64,000 bases of DNA from Bradyrhizobium semiaridum (GTDB lineage Bacteria; Pseudomonadota; Alphaproteobacteria; Rhizobiales; Xanthobacteraceae), in contig NZ_JAGKJJ010000002.1 of assembly GCF_020329505.1 (NCBI RefSeq), positions 434,001-498,000 on the forward strand. Direction: 5' to 3'. The position numbers and the translations under genes were made by a program. Positions 34,777-43,028 of this stretch are shown here, piece by piece. The notes beneath the pieces are model-generated. The model did no database searches. It was not told the origin of the DNA and saw only the letters and a list, made by a program, of their open reading frames with translations. Positions within the stretch are counted from its first letter, which is position 1. The number at the start of each line of letters is the position of its first letter.

Positions 34777-36207
34777 ATGGCTGACAGCAGTGAGACGACC
34801 GCCGCGGAGATCGTCGCCGCGATCCGCGACAGGAAGGTGACGGCGGTCAGCGTCGTCGAGGCCGCGCTCGATCGCGCCGAACGGCTGAAGCACCTCAACG
34901 CATTCATCCTCATCGATCGCGACGGCGCGCTGGCAGCGGCGCGCGCGGTCGATGCCGGCACGCGGACCGGCGCACTCGCCGGCCTGCCGATCGTCGTCAA
35001 GGACAACATCAACACGTCAGAGCTCCCGACATCGGGCGGCACGCCGGCGCTGCAACATGCGCGGCCCGCGCGCAATGCGCCGTCGCTGCAAAAGCTGCTC
35101 GATGCCGGCGCCGTTGTCATCGGCAAGACCAATCTGCACGAGCTCGCCTTTGGCATCACCAGCACCAACCTCGCGCCGTTCGCCGGGCCGGTGCGCAATC
35201 CCTACAACACCAGCCGGATTCCCGGCGGCTCGTCCGGCGGGACTTCGGCCGCGGTCGCGGCGCGCATCGTCACCTGTGGGCTCGGATCCGACACCGGTGG
35301 TTCGACCCGCGTGCCGGCGGCGCTGACCGGCACCGTTGGCCTGCGGCCATCCGTCGGCAATGGCGGCGCCGAGCGGCGCTATCACGACGATAATCAGGTG
35401 GTTCCGATCAGTCATACCCGCGACACCATCGGCCCGATGGGCCGCACGGTCGCGGATGTCGCGCTGCTCGATGCCGTGATCACCGGCACGCCGCTCGCCA
35501 CAGCCATTCCGTTGCGCGGCGTGCGCCTCGGTATTCCCGCCAGCTTGTGGAGCGGGCTCGACCGCGATGTCGAGGCGGTGGCCCGCGCGGCATGCGCGAA
35601 GCTTGCCGCGGCAGGGGCGGTGCTGGTCGATGTCGATATGCCCGACCTGTTCGAGCAGAACGGCAAGGTGTCGTTCGTGGTCGCGCTGCATGAGCCGATC
35701 GCCGATATTCCGGCCTATCTTGCGGCGTCCGGGATCGAAGGGATCACGCTCGCCGATATCGCGGCCGGCGTCGCCAGCCCCGATGTCGTCGGCGCGTTCG
35801 GCGCCATCACCGCGGATGCATTCGGCGGTGCCTATGACGATGCGATCCGGGTGCAGCGGCCGGCCCTGCAGGCGATCTATGCCGCCTATCTCAGGGACAA
35901 CAAGCTGGATGCGATCCTGTTTCCGACCACGATCGCGCCGGCACCCGCGATCGACGAGATCAACGGCTCCGGCGAGATGTCGGTCAATGGTGGCGAGCCG
36001 GTGCCGACCTTCGGCACCATGATCCGCAACACCGATCCCGGCAGCAATGCCGGGCTTCCCGGCCTGTCACTCTATGCCGGCATGACGCCTGCTGGCCTGC
36101 CGGTCGGGCTCGAGATCGACGGTCCCGTCGGCAGCGACGCCAGGCTGCTCGGGCTCGGCCTGTCGATCGAGGCGATGCTGGGCACGGCGCCGCCGCCGAA
36201 GCTCTGA
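34777..36207 (+). CDS. Amidase, amidase-signature family (indoleacetamide-hydrolase-like)
   Basis: A 476-aa Ser-Ser-Lys amidase. The Lys is in GLPIVVKDN (about residue 75), the cis-Ser in PGGSSGG (about residue 152) and the nucleophile in SDTGGSTR (about residue 176, with the expected spacing of 24). Length is normal for the family (450-500). It follows paaK by 33 bp in the same direction; arylacetamide hydrolysis would feed phenylacetate or indoleacetate to PaaK-type ligation, a possible link, but the substrate cannot be read from sequence. No signal peptide. Confidence 0.9.
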   Translation: MADSSETTAAEIVAAIRDRKVTAVSVVEAALDRAERLKHLNAFILIDRDGALAAARAVDAGTRTGALAGLPIVVKDNINTSELPTSGGTPALQHARPARNAPSLQKLLDAGAVVIGKTNLHELAFGITSTNLAPFAGPVRNPYNTSRIPGGSSGGTSAAVAARIVTCGLGSDTGGSTRVPAALTGTVGLRPSVGNGGAERRYHDDNQVVPISHTRDTIGPMGRTVADVALLDAVITGTPLATAIPLRGVRLGIPASLWSGLDRDVEAVARAACAKLAAAGAVLVDVDMPDLFEQNGKVSFVVALHEPIADIPAYLAASGIEGITLADIAAGVASPDVVGAFGAITADAFGGAYDDAIRVQRPALQAIYAAYLRDNKLDAILFPTTIAPAPAIDEINGSGEMSVNGGEPVPTFGTMIRNTDPGSNAGLPGLSLYAGMTPAGLPVGLEIDGPVGSDARLLGLGLSIEAMLGTAPPPKL

Positions 36208-36350
36208 GTCCATCCGGCGGTCGGCGTTCCATCGACAAGCGCCGCAACAAGCCCCTTGAATTGAGCGGTCAGTCGATTAGTCATGGCCTCGGCCCGCTTG
36301 CGGCACGATCCGCGGCGGCTTCGCGTCGCGACGAAACCACCAACACTGGA

Positions 36351-37223
36351 ATGCTCATGCCGCCGGCTCAGCCAACAGATCGCCATCAAGCCGAAGCGCG
36401 TTGCGTGCGCCTGTTGGCGAAGGCCGAGAATGTCGCGGCGGTCGCGCCCGTGATCGAGACGCATGTGCTGGCGCGCGGCGCGAGCGACCTGTTGATCGAG
36501 GTCAAGGCCGCCGCCGTCAATCCGTCGGACGTGAAGGCGGCGACCGGCTTGATGCCCTATGCCGTGTTCCCGCGCACCTCCGGCCGTGACTACGCAGGGG
36601 TCGTGATCGACGGCCCTGCGGGCTGGGTTGGACGCGAGGTGTTCGGTTCGTCCGGTGATCTCGGCATCCGGCGCGACGGCACCCATGCCTCGCACCTCGT
36701 GGTCGAGCGCGAGGCCGTGGTGGAGAAGCCGGCCAGCATCTCCTGGGAGGAAGCCGCCGGGATCGGCGTGCCCTTCGTCACCGCGATGGAAGGCCTGCGC
36801 CGGGCCGGGCTGCCGAAGCCCAGCGAGACCGTGCTGGTGACGGGCGTCAACGGCAAGGTGGGCCAGGCCACGGCGCAGATCGCGAGCTGGCACGGGGCGC
36901 GCGTGATTGGCGTCGCGCGCAAGCGCGAGCCGTACGAGGGCCACAGCAATTCGCCGGTCGAGATGATCGATGCCTCTGCCACCGATGTCGCGGCGCGGGT
37001 GCGCGAGCTGACCGGCGGCAAGGGCGCCGACATCGTCTACAACACGGTCGGCGATCCCTATTTCGACGCCGCGCACAAATCGCTGGCGCTGCGCGGCCGC
37101 CAGATCCTGATCGCGGCGGTCGACCGCATCGTGCAGTTCAACATCTTCGAGTTCTATCGGGGACAGCACGTTGCCCGCATGCGGAGGCAATGGATTGCTT
37201 CGTCGCGTTGCTCCTCGCAATGA
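36351..37223 (+). CDS. Zinc-binding/quinone oxidoreductase family dehydrogenase, C-terminus lost at a repeat
   Basis: A 290-aa reading that begins like an MDR-family oxidoreductase: SGRDYAGVVIDGP, EEAAGIGVPFVTAMEGLRRA and the NADP-binding VLVTGVNGKVGQATAQIAS. Family proteins run to about 325-340 aa. Here, after EFYRGQH (about residue 273), the sequence becomes VARMRRQWIASSRCSSQ, which is just the translation of a family-A repeat half (37174-37226). Thus the last about 50-70 residues (end of the catalytic/substrate domain) were replaced by repeat sequence. Likely a degraded gene. Two in-frame starts (36351 and 36357) are equally plausible. Confidence 0.72.
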   Translation: MLMPPAQPTDRHQAEARCVRLLAKAENVAAVAPVIETHVLARGASDLLIEVKAAAVNPSDVKAATGLMPYAVFPRTSGRDYAGVVIDGPAGWVGREVFGSSGDLGIRRDGTHASHLVVEREAVVEKPASISWEEAAGIGVPFVTAMEGLRRAGLPKPSETVLVTGVNGKVGQATAQIASWHGARVIGVARKREPYEGHSNSPVEMIDASATDVAARVRELTGGKGADIVYNTVGDPYFDAAHKSLALRGRQILIAAVDRIVQFNIFEFYRGQHVARMRRQWIASSRCSSQ

Positions 37224-37226
37224 CGG
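37174..37226. repeat. Palindromic repeat, family A, right half
   Basis: CGCATGCGGAGGCAATGG, TGGATTGCTTCGTCG and CTCGCAATGACGG match the loop and right arm of the full family-A element at 48256-48336. The left arm is missing. It supplies the last codons and the stop of the truncated oxidoreductase. Confidence 0.75.
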
Positions 37227-37241
37227 GATAGATAGATAGCT

Positions 37242-38297
37242 ATGGACTCCCTTACTATTGTCACCCTCGCAGCCCTGATCATCGGCCTGATCTACGGCGC
37301 GATCGGCCTGCTCAGCGGCTTCTGCATGATGAGCAGTCTGCGCGGCTGGTGGGCCGAGGGCGACCGTCGGCTTGTGCGCACCTATGCGCTCGCGATGGGC
37401 GTTGCGATCGCGGCCTCGCAGCTGCTCGCGGCTGCTGGCCTCGTTGATCTCTCCAAGTCGATCTATCTGCAGCCGTCATTCTCCGCGCCGGTGATGTTCC
37501 TCGGCGGACTGCTGTTCGGCTACGGCATGGTGCTGTCGAACGGCTGCGGCTCGCGGGCGCTGGTGCTGCTCGGCCGCGGCAATCTGCGCTCCTTCGTGGT
37601 CGTGATCGTGCTCGGCATCTTTGCCGAGATGACGCTGAAGGGCCTGATCGCGCCGGGGCGGATCGCGATGGCGCAGGCCTCGCAGGCGACGCTCGGCGCC
37701 AATTCGCTGCCGGCCCTGCTGGCGAATGCCGGCCTCGGTGCGGTGCCCGCACGGATGATTGCGGCGTCGCTGCTCGCGGCGGTCCTGATTATCTTCGCGT
37801 TCGCCCACGCGCCATTTCGGAAATCGCCTGGACAGGTCGCGGCCGGCCTGATCGTCGGCCTGCTGGTGGCGGCGGGCTGGTACGCGACCGGCTATCTCGG
37901 CGCCGATGATTTCAATCCGGTGCCGGTGACCTCGCTGACCTTCATCGCGCCGATCGCCGACGCGCTGCAATATGTGATGCTGTCGACCGGCTCGACGCTC
38001 AATTTCGGCATCGTCACCGTGTTCGGCGTGTTCGCCGGCAGCCTGGTCACGGCGCTGGCCACCGGACGTTTCCAGCTCGAAGGCTACAGGTCGCCGCAGC
38101 ACATGCTGCGCTCGGCCGGCGGCGCTGCGCTGATGGGCGCGGGCGGCGTAATGGCGTTCGGCTGCTCGGTCGGGCAGGGGCTGACGGGATTGTCGACGCT
38201 GTCGCTGTCGTCCTTTATCGCAATCGCCGGCATCGTGCTCGGCACCGGCGCCGGCCTGCGCGGCGCCTTGCGCGTCAGGCCGCTGGCGTCGGCCTGA
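37242..38297 (+). CDS. YeeE/YedE family membrane transporter
   Basis: A 351-aa integral membrane protein of the YeeE/YedE (TsuA-like) family, whose characterised member imports thiosulfate; some members handle other sulfur species. The family signature SNGCGSRALVLLGRGNLRS occurs in the first half and FGCSVGQGLTGLSTLSLSS in the second, each with a conserved Cys, consistent with the internal repeat of the fold. About ten hydrophobic segments. Its upstream is odd: (GATA)3 right before the ATG and no clear ribosome binding site, because the gene lies against the repeat that truncates the previous gene. Confidence 0.9.
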   Translation: MDSLTIVTLAALIIGLIYGAIGLLSGFCMMSSLRGWWAEGDRRLVRTYALAMGVAIAASQLLAAAGLVDLSKSIYLQPSFSAPVMFLGGLLFGYGMVLSNGCGSRALVLLGRGNLRSFVVVIVLGIFAEMTLKGLIAPGRIAMAQASQATLGANSLPALLANAGLGAVPARMIAASLLAAVLIIFAFAHAPFRKSPGQVAAGLIVGLLVAAGWYATGYLGADDFNPVPVTSLTFIAPIADALQYVMLSTGSTLNFGIVTVFGVFAGSLVTALATGRFQLEGYRSPQHMLRSAGGAALMGAGGVMAFGCSVGQGLTGLSTLSLSSFIAIAGIVLGTGAGLRGALRVRPLASA

Positions 38298-38299
38298 AA

Positions 38300-39199
38300 T
38301 CACGCCCCCGACGGTGCATCCGCGAGCGAACTCAGCGCGATCCCGCCGACGATCAGCGCCGCGGCAATTGCCAGCGAGAGGTCGATCGGCTCCCCGAGCA
38401 GCAGCGCCGCGCAGAGAATGCCGACGATCGGAGTCCCCGTCGTGCCGAGCGAGGTCGTCAGCGCCGGCAGGCTCTTGTTGACCATCGACATCGCCCAATA
38501 GGCCAGCGCGGTGCCGATGAAGCCGGAATAGAGGAACAGCAGCGCGAGGTGCGGCGACCACGTCACGTCGGGCACGCCTTCGGTGGCCAGTGCCATCGTC
38601 GTCAGCACCAGGGTTGCGACCAGCACCTGCCACAGCAAGAGTTGCAGCGGTGTCGCGATCCAGCGGTGCGAGCGGATATAGATGATGTTGGCGGCCCAGC
38701 AGATCGCCGCGAGGATGATCATGCCGGCGCCGGCGATGACGTGCAGATTGCTCCAGTCCAGCGACGCCGGGTTGAGGATCACGCAGAGGCCGGCGATCCC
38801 TGACGCCACGCCGACCAGCTTCAGCGTGCCGAGCCGTTCGGTCCGCGCCGCGCCGGCGGCGAGCGCGACCCATAGCGGCGTGGTGTAGCCGAGCACGATG
38901 CCCTTGCTGGCCGGCAGATAGCGCAGGCCGGCGGCGACCAGCGTCGAGAAGAACGTCATATGCAGCAGCGCCACGCTGAGCACGACGGGGACATCGGCTA
39001 GGCGCGGAATAATCAAATTGCCGCTGACGCGCAGGATCACCAGCAGGGCAACCAGCGCAACCCAGCTGCGGATCGACGCCGTCCACAGCGGCGGCACCGC
39101 CTGCACCAGTGACTTCGTCACCGACCAGTTGATGCCCCAGGCCAGCACCACGACGATGAAGAGGGCGGCGGCCCTGGCCGGCGACAATGAGTGATTCAC
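38300..39199 (-). CDS. EamA/DMT family transporter
   Basis: A 299-aa drug/metabolite exporter with ten predicted helices and the duplicated EamA domain: ALFIVVVLAWGINWSVTKSL in the first and AAICWAANIIYIRSHR in the second. The start is taken as the GTG at 39199 because AAGGAAG lies about 7 bp upstream; an in-frame ATG at 39256 would add 19 residues with no ribosome binding site. It is divergent from a MocR-type regulator (90-bp gap). Such pairs often export an amino acid or related amine. Confidence 0.88.
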   Translation of the reverse strand: MNHSLSPARAAALFIVVVLAWGINWSVTKSLVQAVPPLWTASIRSWVALVALLVILRVSGNLIIPRLADVPVVLSVALLHMTFFSTLVAAGLRYLPASKGIVLGYTTPLWVALAAGAARTERLGTLKLVGVASGIAGLCVILNPASLDWSNLHVIAGAGMIILAAICWAANIIYIRSHRWIATPLQLLLWQVLVATLVLTTMALATEGVPDVTWSPHLALLFLYSGFIGTALAYWAMSMVNKSLPALTTSLGTTGTPIVGILCAALLLGEPIDLSLAIAAALIVGGIALSSLADAPSGA

Positions 39200-39242
39200 G
39201 GCAGCTTCCTTGCGGGCGGCATCGCTTATGAATAGGATCGCG

Positions 39243-39289
39243 CTGGCTCTCTCCAAAGGGCCAGATATTACAGAACAAGTGAGCCAGAT
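39243..39289. promoter_or_regulatory. Candidate MocR operator repeats
   Basis: Two direct repeats GCCAGAT (39260-39266 and 39283-39289), 23 bp apart, plus an inverted CTGGC at 39243-39247, in the gap between the EamA and MocR genes. MocR/PdxR-type regulators are known to bind direct repeats, often two plus one inverted. The second repeat ends at the first base of the regulator's TTG. Confidence 0.5.
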
Positions 39290-40749
39290 TGATCCTCGCC
39301 GAACTGCTCGTGCTGAAGCGCTCGAATTCCGCGGGCCTGGTCGCGCAAATGACCCAACAGCTCCGCGCGCTGATCGCGGACGGCCGGATCAGGAGCGGCG
39401 CCGTGCTGCCATCGAGCCGCCAGCTCGCCGCCGAGCTTGGTGTGGCGCGCAACACGGTCACGCATGCCTATGAGCAGCTCGCGGCGGAAGGTTATCTGCG
39501 CGTCGCCGCGCGGCGGCGGCCGGTGGTGACCGACAATATCGAGGAGCGGTTCGTCAGGCCTGCGCCGGCGCCGAGACGCGACGGCGGGCGCAAGCCGCTG
39601 TTGTCGCCCTGGGCCCTGGGGCTCGCCGGCTCCGACTGGCCGCTGTCATATCAGGCCGACTTCCGGCCGCTTCGTCCGGGACTTGCCGACGTGCGTGAGT
39701 TTCCACACCAGATCTGGGCGCGCTGCCTGCGCCGCGCTGCGCTGCGCCGTCGCTTCAACGAACAGACCGTGATCAACCGGCCGAGCCTGCGCGCGGCATT
39801 GCGCGATTATCTCAAGGTCAACAGGGGCGTGCACGCGGAGGCCGATCAGATCCTGATCGTGCCGACCGCGCAGGCGGCGCTGACCCTGATCGCCGCCACG
39901 GCCGTGGTGCCGGGTGATGCAGTCTGGACCGAGGATCCCGGATATCCCGGCGCGGCCGCGGCGTTCCGCGCAGCCGGGGCCGAAATCGTCGGCATCAGGC
40001 TGGACCGATGGGGCATGACGCATACGGCCGGGAACCGGACGCCAAAACTGATCTTCGCGACGCCGTCGCACCAGCATCCGACCGGCCGGCTGATGCCGGT
40101 CGCGCGCCGCACCGAGCTGTTGGCGGCCGCCGAGCCGGGCAAGACCTGGATCGTCGAGGACGATTACGACGGCGAGTTTCACTATGACAGCCGGCCGATG
40201 CCGGCGCTGCAGGGGCTCGATCGCGAGGGACGCGTGCTCTATATCGGCACGTTTGCAAAGGCCACGACCGCGGACATCCGCATCGGCTATCTGGTGGTGC
40301 CGCCGCAGCTGGCGCCGACGATGGAAATCGCGCAGCGGCATCTCGGGCTGATCGCATCGGTCCATGTCCAGGAGGCGCTGGCTGATTTCATGGCCGACGG
40401 GCATTTCCTGGCGCATGTCCGGCGCATGCGGCGGATCTACCGGTGGCGCCGCGACCATCTCGCCGCGGTGCTGGCGCGGCAGCTCGGCGAGGTGCTGACG
40501 GCCGAGGTGCCGCCCGGCGGGATGCAACTGGTAGCGCGTTTGAAGAATGGCGGCGGCGCCGACAAGGATATCGCGGCGCGGCTCGCCGCTGCCGGCGTCG
40601 CGGTGCGCGCGCTGTCGAGCCTCGCGCTGGACCGTCCGCGCGACTTCGGCCTGCTGCTCGGTTTTGCCGCCTGGCGCGAGAACGAGATCGGCGCCGCAGT
40701 GCGCACCATGGCGAACTGCCTGACGGGGAAGCGCGCGGCGCGAGGGTGA
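39289..40749 (+). CDS. MocR-type transcriptional regulator (GntR HTH plus aminotransferase domain)
   Basis: A 486-aa PLP-binding regulator. N-terminal winged helix about residues 15-80 with LPSSRQLAAELGVARNTVTH; the aminotransferase-like part starts about residue 110 and holds WIVEDDYDGEFHYDSRP and the PLP Lys in YIGTFAKATTADIRIGYL. The usual motif there is SK; here FAK keeps the Lys. The start is TTG at 39289, since no ATG or GTG in frame allows the full HTH. Probably controls the divergent EamA gene in response to an amino compound. Confidence 0.88.
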   Translation: MILAELLVLKRSNSAGLVAQMTQQLRALIADGRIRSGAVLPSSRQLAAELGVARNTVTHAYEQLAAEGYLRVAARRRPVVTDNIEERFVRPAPAPRRDGGRKPLLSPWALGLAGSDWPLSYQADFRPLRPGLADVREFPHQIWARCLRRAALRRRFNEQTVINRPSLRAALRDYLKVNRGVHAEADQILIVPTAQAALTLIAATAVVPGDAVWTEDPGYPGAAAAFRAAGAEIVGIRLDRWGMTHTAGNRTPKLIFATPSHQHPTGRLMPVARRTELLAAAEPGKTWIVEDDYDGEFHYDSRPMPALQGLDREGRVLYIGTFAKATTADIRIGYLVVPPQLAPTMEIAQRHLGLIASVHVQEALADFMADGHFLAHVRRMRRIYRWRRDHLAAVLARQLGEVLTAEVPPGGMQLVARLKNGGGADKDIAARLAAAGVAVRALSSLALDRPRDFGLLLGFAAWRENEIGAAVRTMANCLTGKRAARG

Positions 40750-40831
40750 TACCTTGACTTGTCCCTCAGTCCGAGAGGCTCGCCTAGAGCAGGATGAAAT
40801 TGTGTTGAATCGGTTGGACCGCGGGTTCGCT

Positions 40832-40955
40832 CCACCTCTCCCCGACGGGGAGAGATCGATTTGCGCCAGCAAATCGGGTGAGGGGCTGCAGCTCCAACGT
40901 GAGACCGTAACCCCTCACCCGGCGCTGCGCGCCGACCTCTCCCAAGGGAGAGGTG
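40832..40955. repeat. Palindromic repeat, family D
   Basis: CACCTCTCCCCGACGGGGAG, then GGGTGAGGGG (40876-40885) pairing with CCCCTCACCC (40911-40920), and ACCTCTCCCAAGGGAGAGGT at the end. It lies after the MocR gene, in a gene-free stretch 40750-41090 that also holds a family-A remnant. Confidence 0.85.
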
Positions 40956-41008
40956 AACCCTCCGCTGCCGCTCCAACGCAACCTAATCTCATCATGCTTT
41001 GCGCTGCC

Positions 41009-41075
41009 GTCATTGCGAAGAGCGAAAGCGACGAAACAATCCATCGCTCCGCCTATGCGGCTCCATGGACTGCTT
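41009..41075. repeat. Palindromic repeat, family A, degenerate
   Basis: Begins CGTCATTGCGAAGAGCG and contains ACAATCCAT and ATGGACTGCTTCC, a decayed version of the family-A element. It lies just before the 3' end of the hydrolase-OsmC gene. Nothing else gene-like was found in 40750-41090. Confidence 0.7.
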
Positions 41076-41090
41076 CCACCTTCGCCTGCA

Positions 41091-42338
41091 TTACTCCGCG
41101 GCCTTGGTGACGATCCGGATCTCGGACGTCAGTGTCTTGTGCACCGGGCACTTGTCGGCGATCTCCATCAGCCGCTTGCGCTGGTCGGCGTCGAGCTCGC
41201 CATCGATCCGGATGACGCGGTCGATCTGGTCGAGCATGCCCTCGCGCGTCTCGCACTCCTCGCAATCCCTGGCGTAGATCTTACTGTGCGTCAGCGTGAC
41301 GGTGACGCGATCGAGCGGCAGCGACTTGCGGTCGGCATACATGCGCATCGTCATCGAGGTGCAGGCGCCGAGCCCGGCAAGGACGAAGTCGTAGGGCCCG
41401 GGGCCGCTATCCTGGCCGCCGACAGCGGCGGGCTCGTCGGCCAGCAGCCGGTGCGGGCCGGTCGTGACCGTCTGCTGGAACTTGCTGGCGCGGGTCTCCT
41501 GCACCACGACGCTGCGCGGCGCACTGCCGGTGTCGGGCGCCGGCTGCGGTGCAAGCGCGATGTAGCGTTCGGCCCAGGCGCCGATCACGCCGGCGACATA
41601 GGCGGCGTCCTGCTTGCCGCTCAGGAGATGGTCGGCGCCCGCCAGCGAGACGAAGCTCTTGGGATGCCTGGCCGCGATGAAGATGTTGGTGGCATTGTCG
41701 ATGCCGACGGTGTCGTCGGTCGGCGAGTGCATGATCAGCAGCGCCTTGCGCAGGCTCTTCACCTTCGCCATCAGGTTCTGCTCGGCGACGTCGTCGAGGA
41801 ATTCGCGCTTGATGCGGAAGGGACGGCCGGCAAGCGACACCGCGCCTTCACCCTGCGCGCGGATGTCCTCGATCTGGTCCTTGAAGAAATGCGTGACATG
41901 GCCGGGGTCGGAGGGCGCCGCGATGGTCGCGACCGCTTTCGCCTCGGGAATCTGCCCGGCGGCCGCGAGGATCGCGGCGCCGCCGAGGCTGTGGCCGATC
42001 AGGATCGTCGGCGCCTGCCGGGTCTCACGCAGATGATCGGCGGCCCGGACGAGATCGGCGACGTTCGAGGAGAAGGTCGAATTGGCGAAATCGCCCTCGC
42101 TGGAGCCGAGGCCGGTGAAGTCGAATCGCAAGGTGGCGATGCCCTTGGCCGCCAGCGCGACCGCGATGCGCTTTGCCGCCAGCACGTCCTTGCCGCAGGT
42201 GAAGCAGTGCGCGAACAGCGCGTAGGCCTTGATCGGCCCGTCGGGCGTATCGAGCGCGGCGGCGAGCTGATGGCCGCCCACACCGGTGAATTGAAAGCGC
42301 TCGTGCGGCATCGTCTGGCTCCGGAGGTCTGCACTCAT
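41091..42338 (-). CDS. Bifunctional alpha/beta hydrolase / OsmC family protein
   Basis: A 415-aa fusion. Residues about 10-255 are an alpha/beta hydrolase (FAHCFTCGKDVLAAKRIAVA, GHSLGGAA nucleophile elbow); residues about 270-415 are an OsmC/Ohr domain with QTVTTGPHRLLADEPAAVGG and YDFVLAGLGACTSMTMRMYA, the latter with the conserved Cys, and a second Cys pair DCEECE. OsmC proteins reduce organic hydroperoxides; fused hydrolases of this kind are known in proteobacteria. Either ATG at 42338 or 42311 is possible. It ends at 41091, close to the repeat region. Confidence 0.9.
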   Translation of the reverse strand: MSADLRSQTMPHERFQFTGVGGHQLAAALDTPDGPIKAYALFAHCFTCGKDVLAAKRIAVALAAKGIATLRFDFTGLGSSEGDFANSTFSSNVADLVRAADHLRETRQAPTILIGHSLGGAAILAAAGQIPEAKAVATIAAPSDPGHVTHFFKDQIEDIRAQGEGAVSLAGRPFRIKREFLDDVAEQNLMAKVKSLRKALLIMHSPTDDTVGIDNATNIFIAARHPKSFVSLAGADHLLSGKQDAAYVAGVIGAWAERYIALAPQPAPDTGSAPRSVVVQETRASKFQQTVTTGPHRLLADEPAAVGGQDSGPGPYDFVLAGLGACTSMTMRMYADRKSLPLDRVTVTLTHSKIYARDCEECETREGMLDQIDRVIRIDGELDADQRKRLMEIADKCPVHKTLTSEIRIVTKAAE

Positions 42339-42356
42339 AGGCAGAGGTGAACAAGG

Positions 42357-43022
42357 TCAGTCGCCAGAATAGCGCTGTTCGGCCCAGGGATCACCGCGAT
42401 TGTGATAGCCGCGCACCTCCCAGAACCCCGGCACATCCTCACTCACGAATTCGATGCGCTGCAGCCATTTGGCGCTCTTCCAGAAATACAGATGCGGCAC
42501 CACCAGCCGCACCGGGCCGCCATGCTCGTGCTCGAGCGGCTTGCACGACCAGCTGTGGGCGAGCAGCGCGTCCTCGGCGGCGAAATCCTCGAGCGGCAGG
42601 TTTGTCGTATAGCCGTCATAGGAATGCAGCACGACGAAGCGCGCCTCGTCGCGCGGCTGGCAGGCGGCGAGCAGGTCGCGCGTCGCGAGCCCCTCCCACT
42701 GGTTGTCGTAACGCGACCAGGTGGTGACGCAGTGAATGTCGGAGACGAACTGGGTCTGCGGCTGCGCCTTGAACTCGGCAAAGGTCCAGAAGATCGGATG
42801 CTCGACCGCGCCATGGACATCGAGCCGCCAGCGCTGCTCGGAGACATTGGGCAGCATCCCGAGGTCGAGCACCGGCCAGTCCCGCGTCAGGTGCTGGCCC
42901 GGCGGCAAGCGCTGTTCTTCGGGCCGGGTGATCTTGCCGGTGAGGAACTTGCCCTCGCGCGCCCAGCGTTGCTTGCTGCGCGTCAGCTTGCTGTCGTCGG
43001 GCGGCATACTGTCGTCGGTCAT
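42357..43022 (-). CDS. Sulfite oxidase-like molybdopterin-dependent oxidoreductase
   Basis: A 221-aa protein with the sulfite-oxidase-type Moco fold. The Mo-ligand Cys is in SDIHCVTTWSRYDNQWEG (about residue 98), and EHGGPVRLVVPHLYFWKSAK matches the pterin-binding region. It is shorter than sulfite oxidases and has no heme or dimerisation domain and no Tat signal, so a cytoplasmic YuiH-like enzyme is likely. It ends 18 bp from the hydrolase-OsmC start and starts 6 bp from the MFS stop, suggesting one operon; the reaction is unknown. Confidence 0.88.
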   Translation of the reverse strand: MTDDSMPPDDSKLTRSKQRWAREGKFLTGKITRPEEQRLPPGQHLTRDWPVLDLGMLPNVSEQRWRLDVHGAVEHPIFWTFAEFKAQPQTQFVSDIHCVTTWSRYDNQWEGLATRDLLAACQPRDEARFVVLHSYDGYTTNLPLEDFAAEDALLAHSWSCKPLEHEHGGPVRLVVPHLYFWKSAKWLQRIEFVSEDVPGFWEVRGYHNRGDPWAEQRYSGD

Positions 43023-43028
43023 CGGCCG

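Noticed and set aside
36208..36350. Possible short gene before the truncated oxidoreductase
   Set aside because: Readings on both strands lack recognisable protein character and a ribosome site; it may be a leader or a relic.
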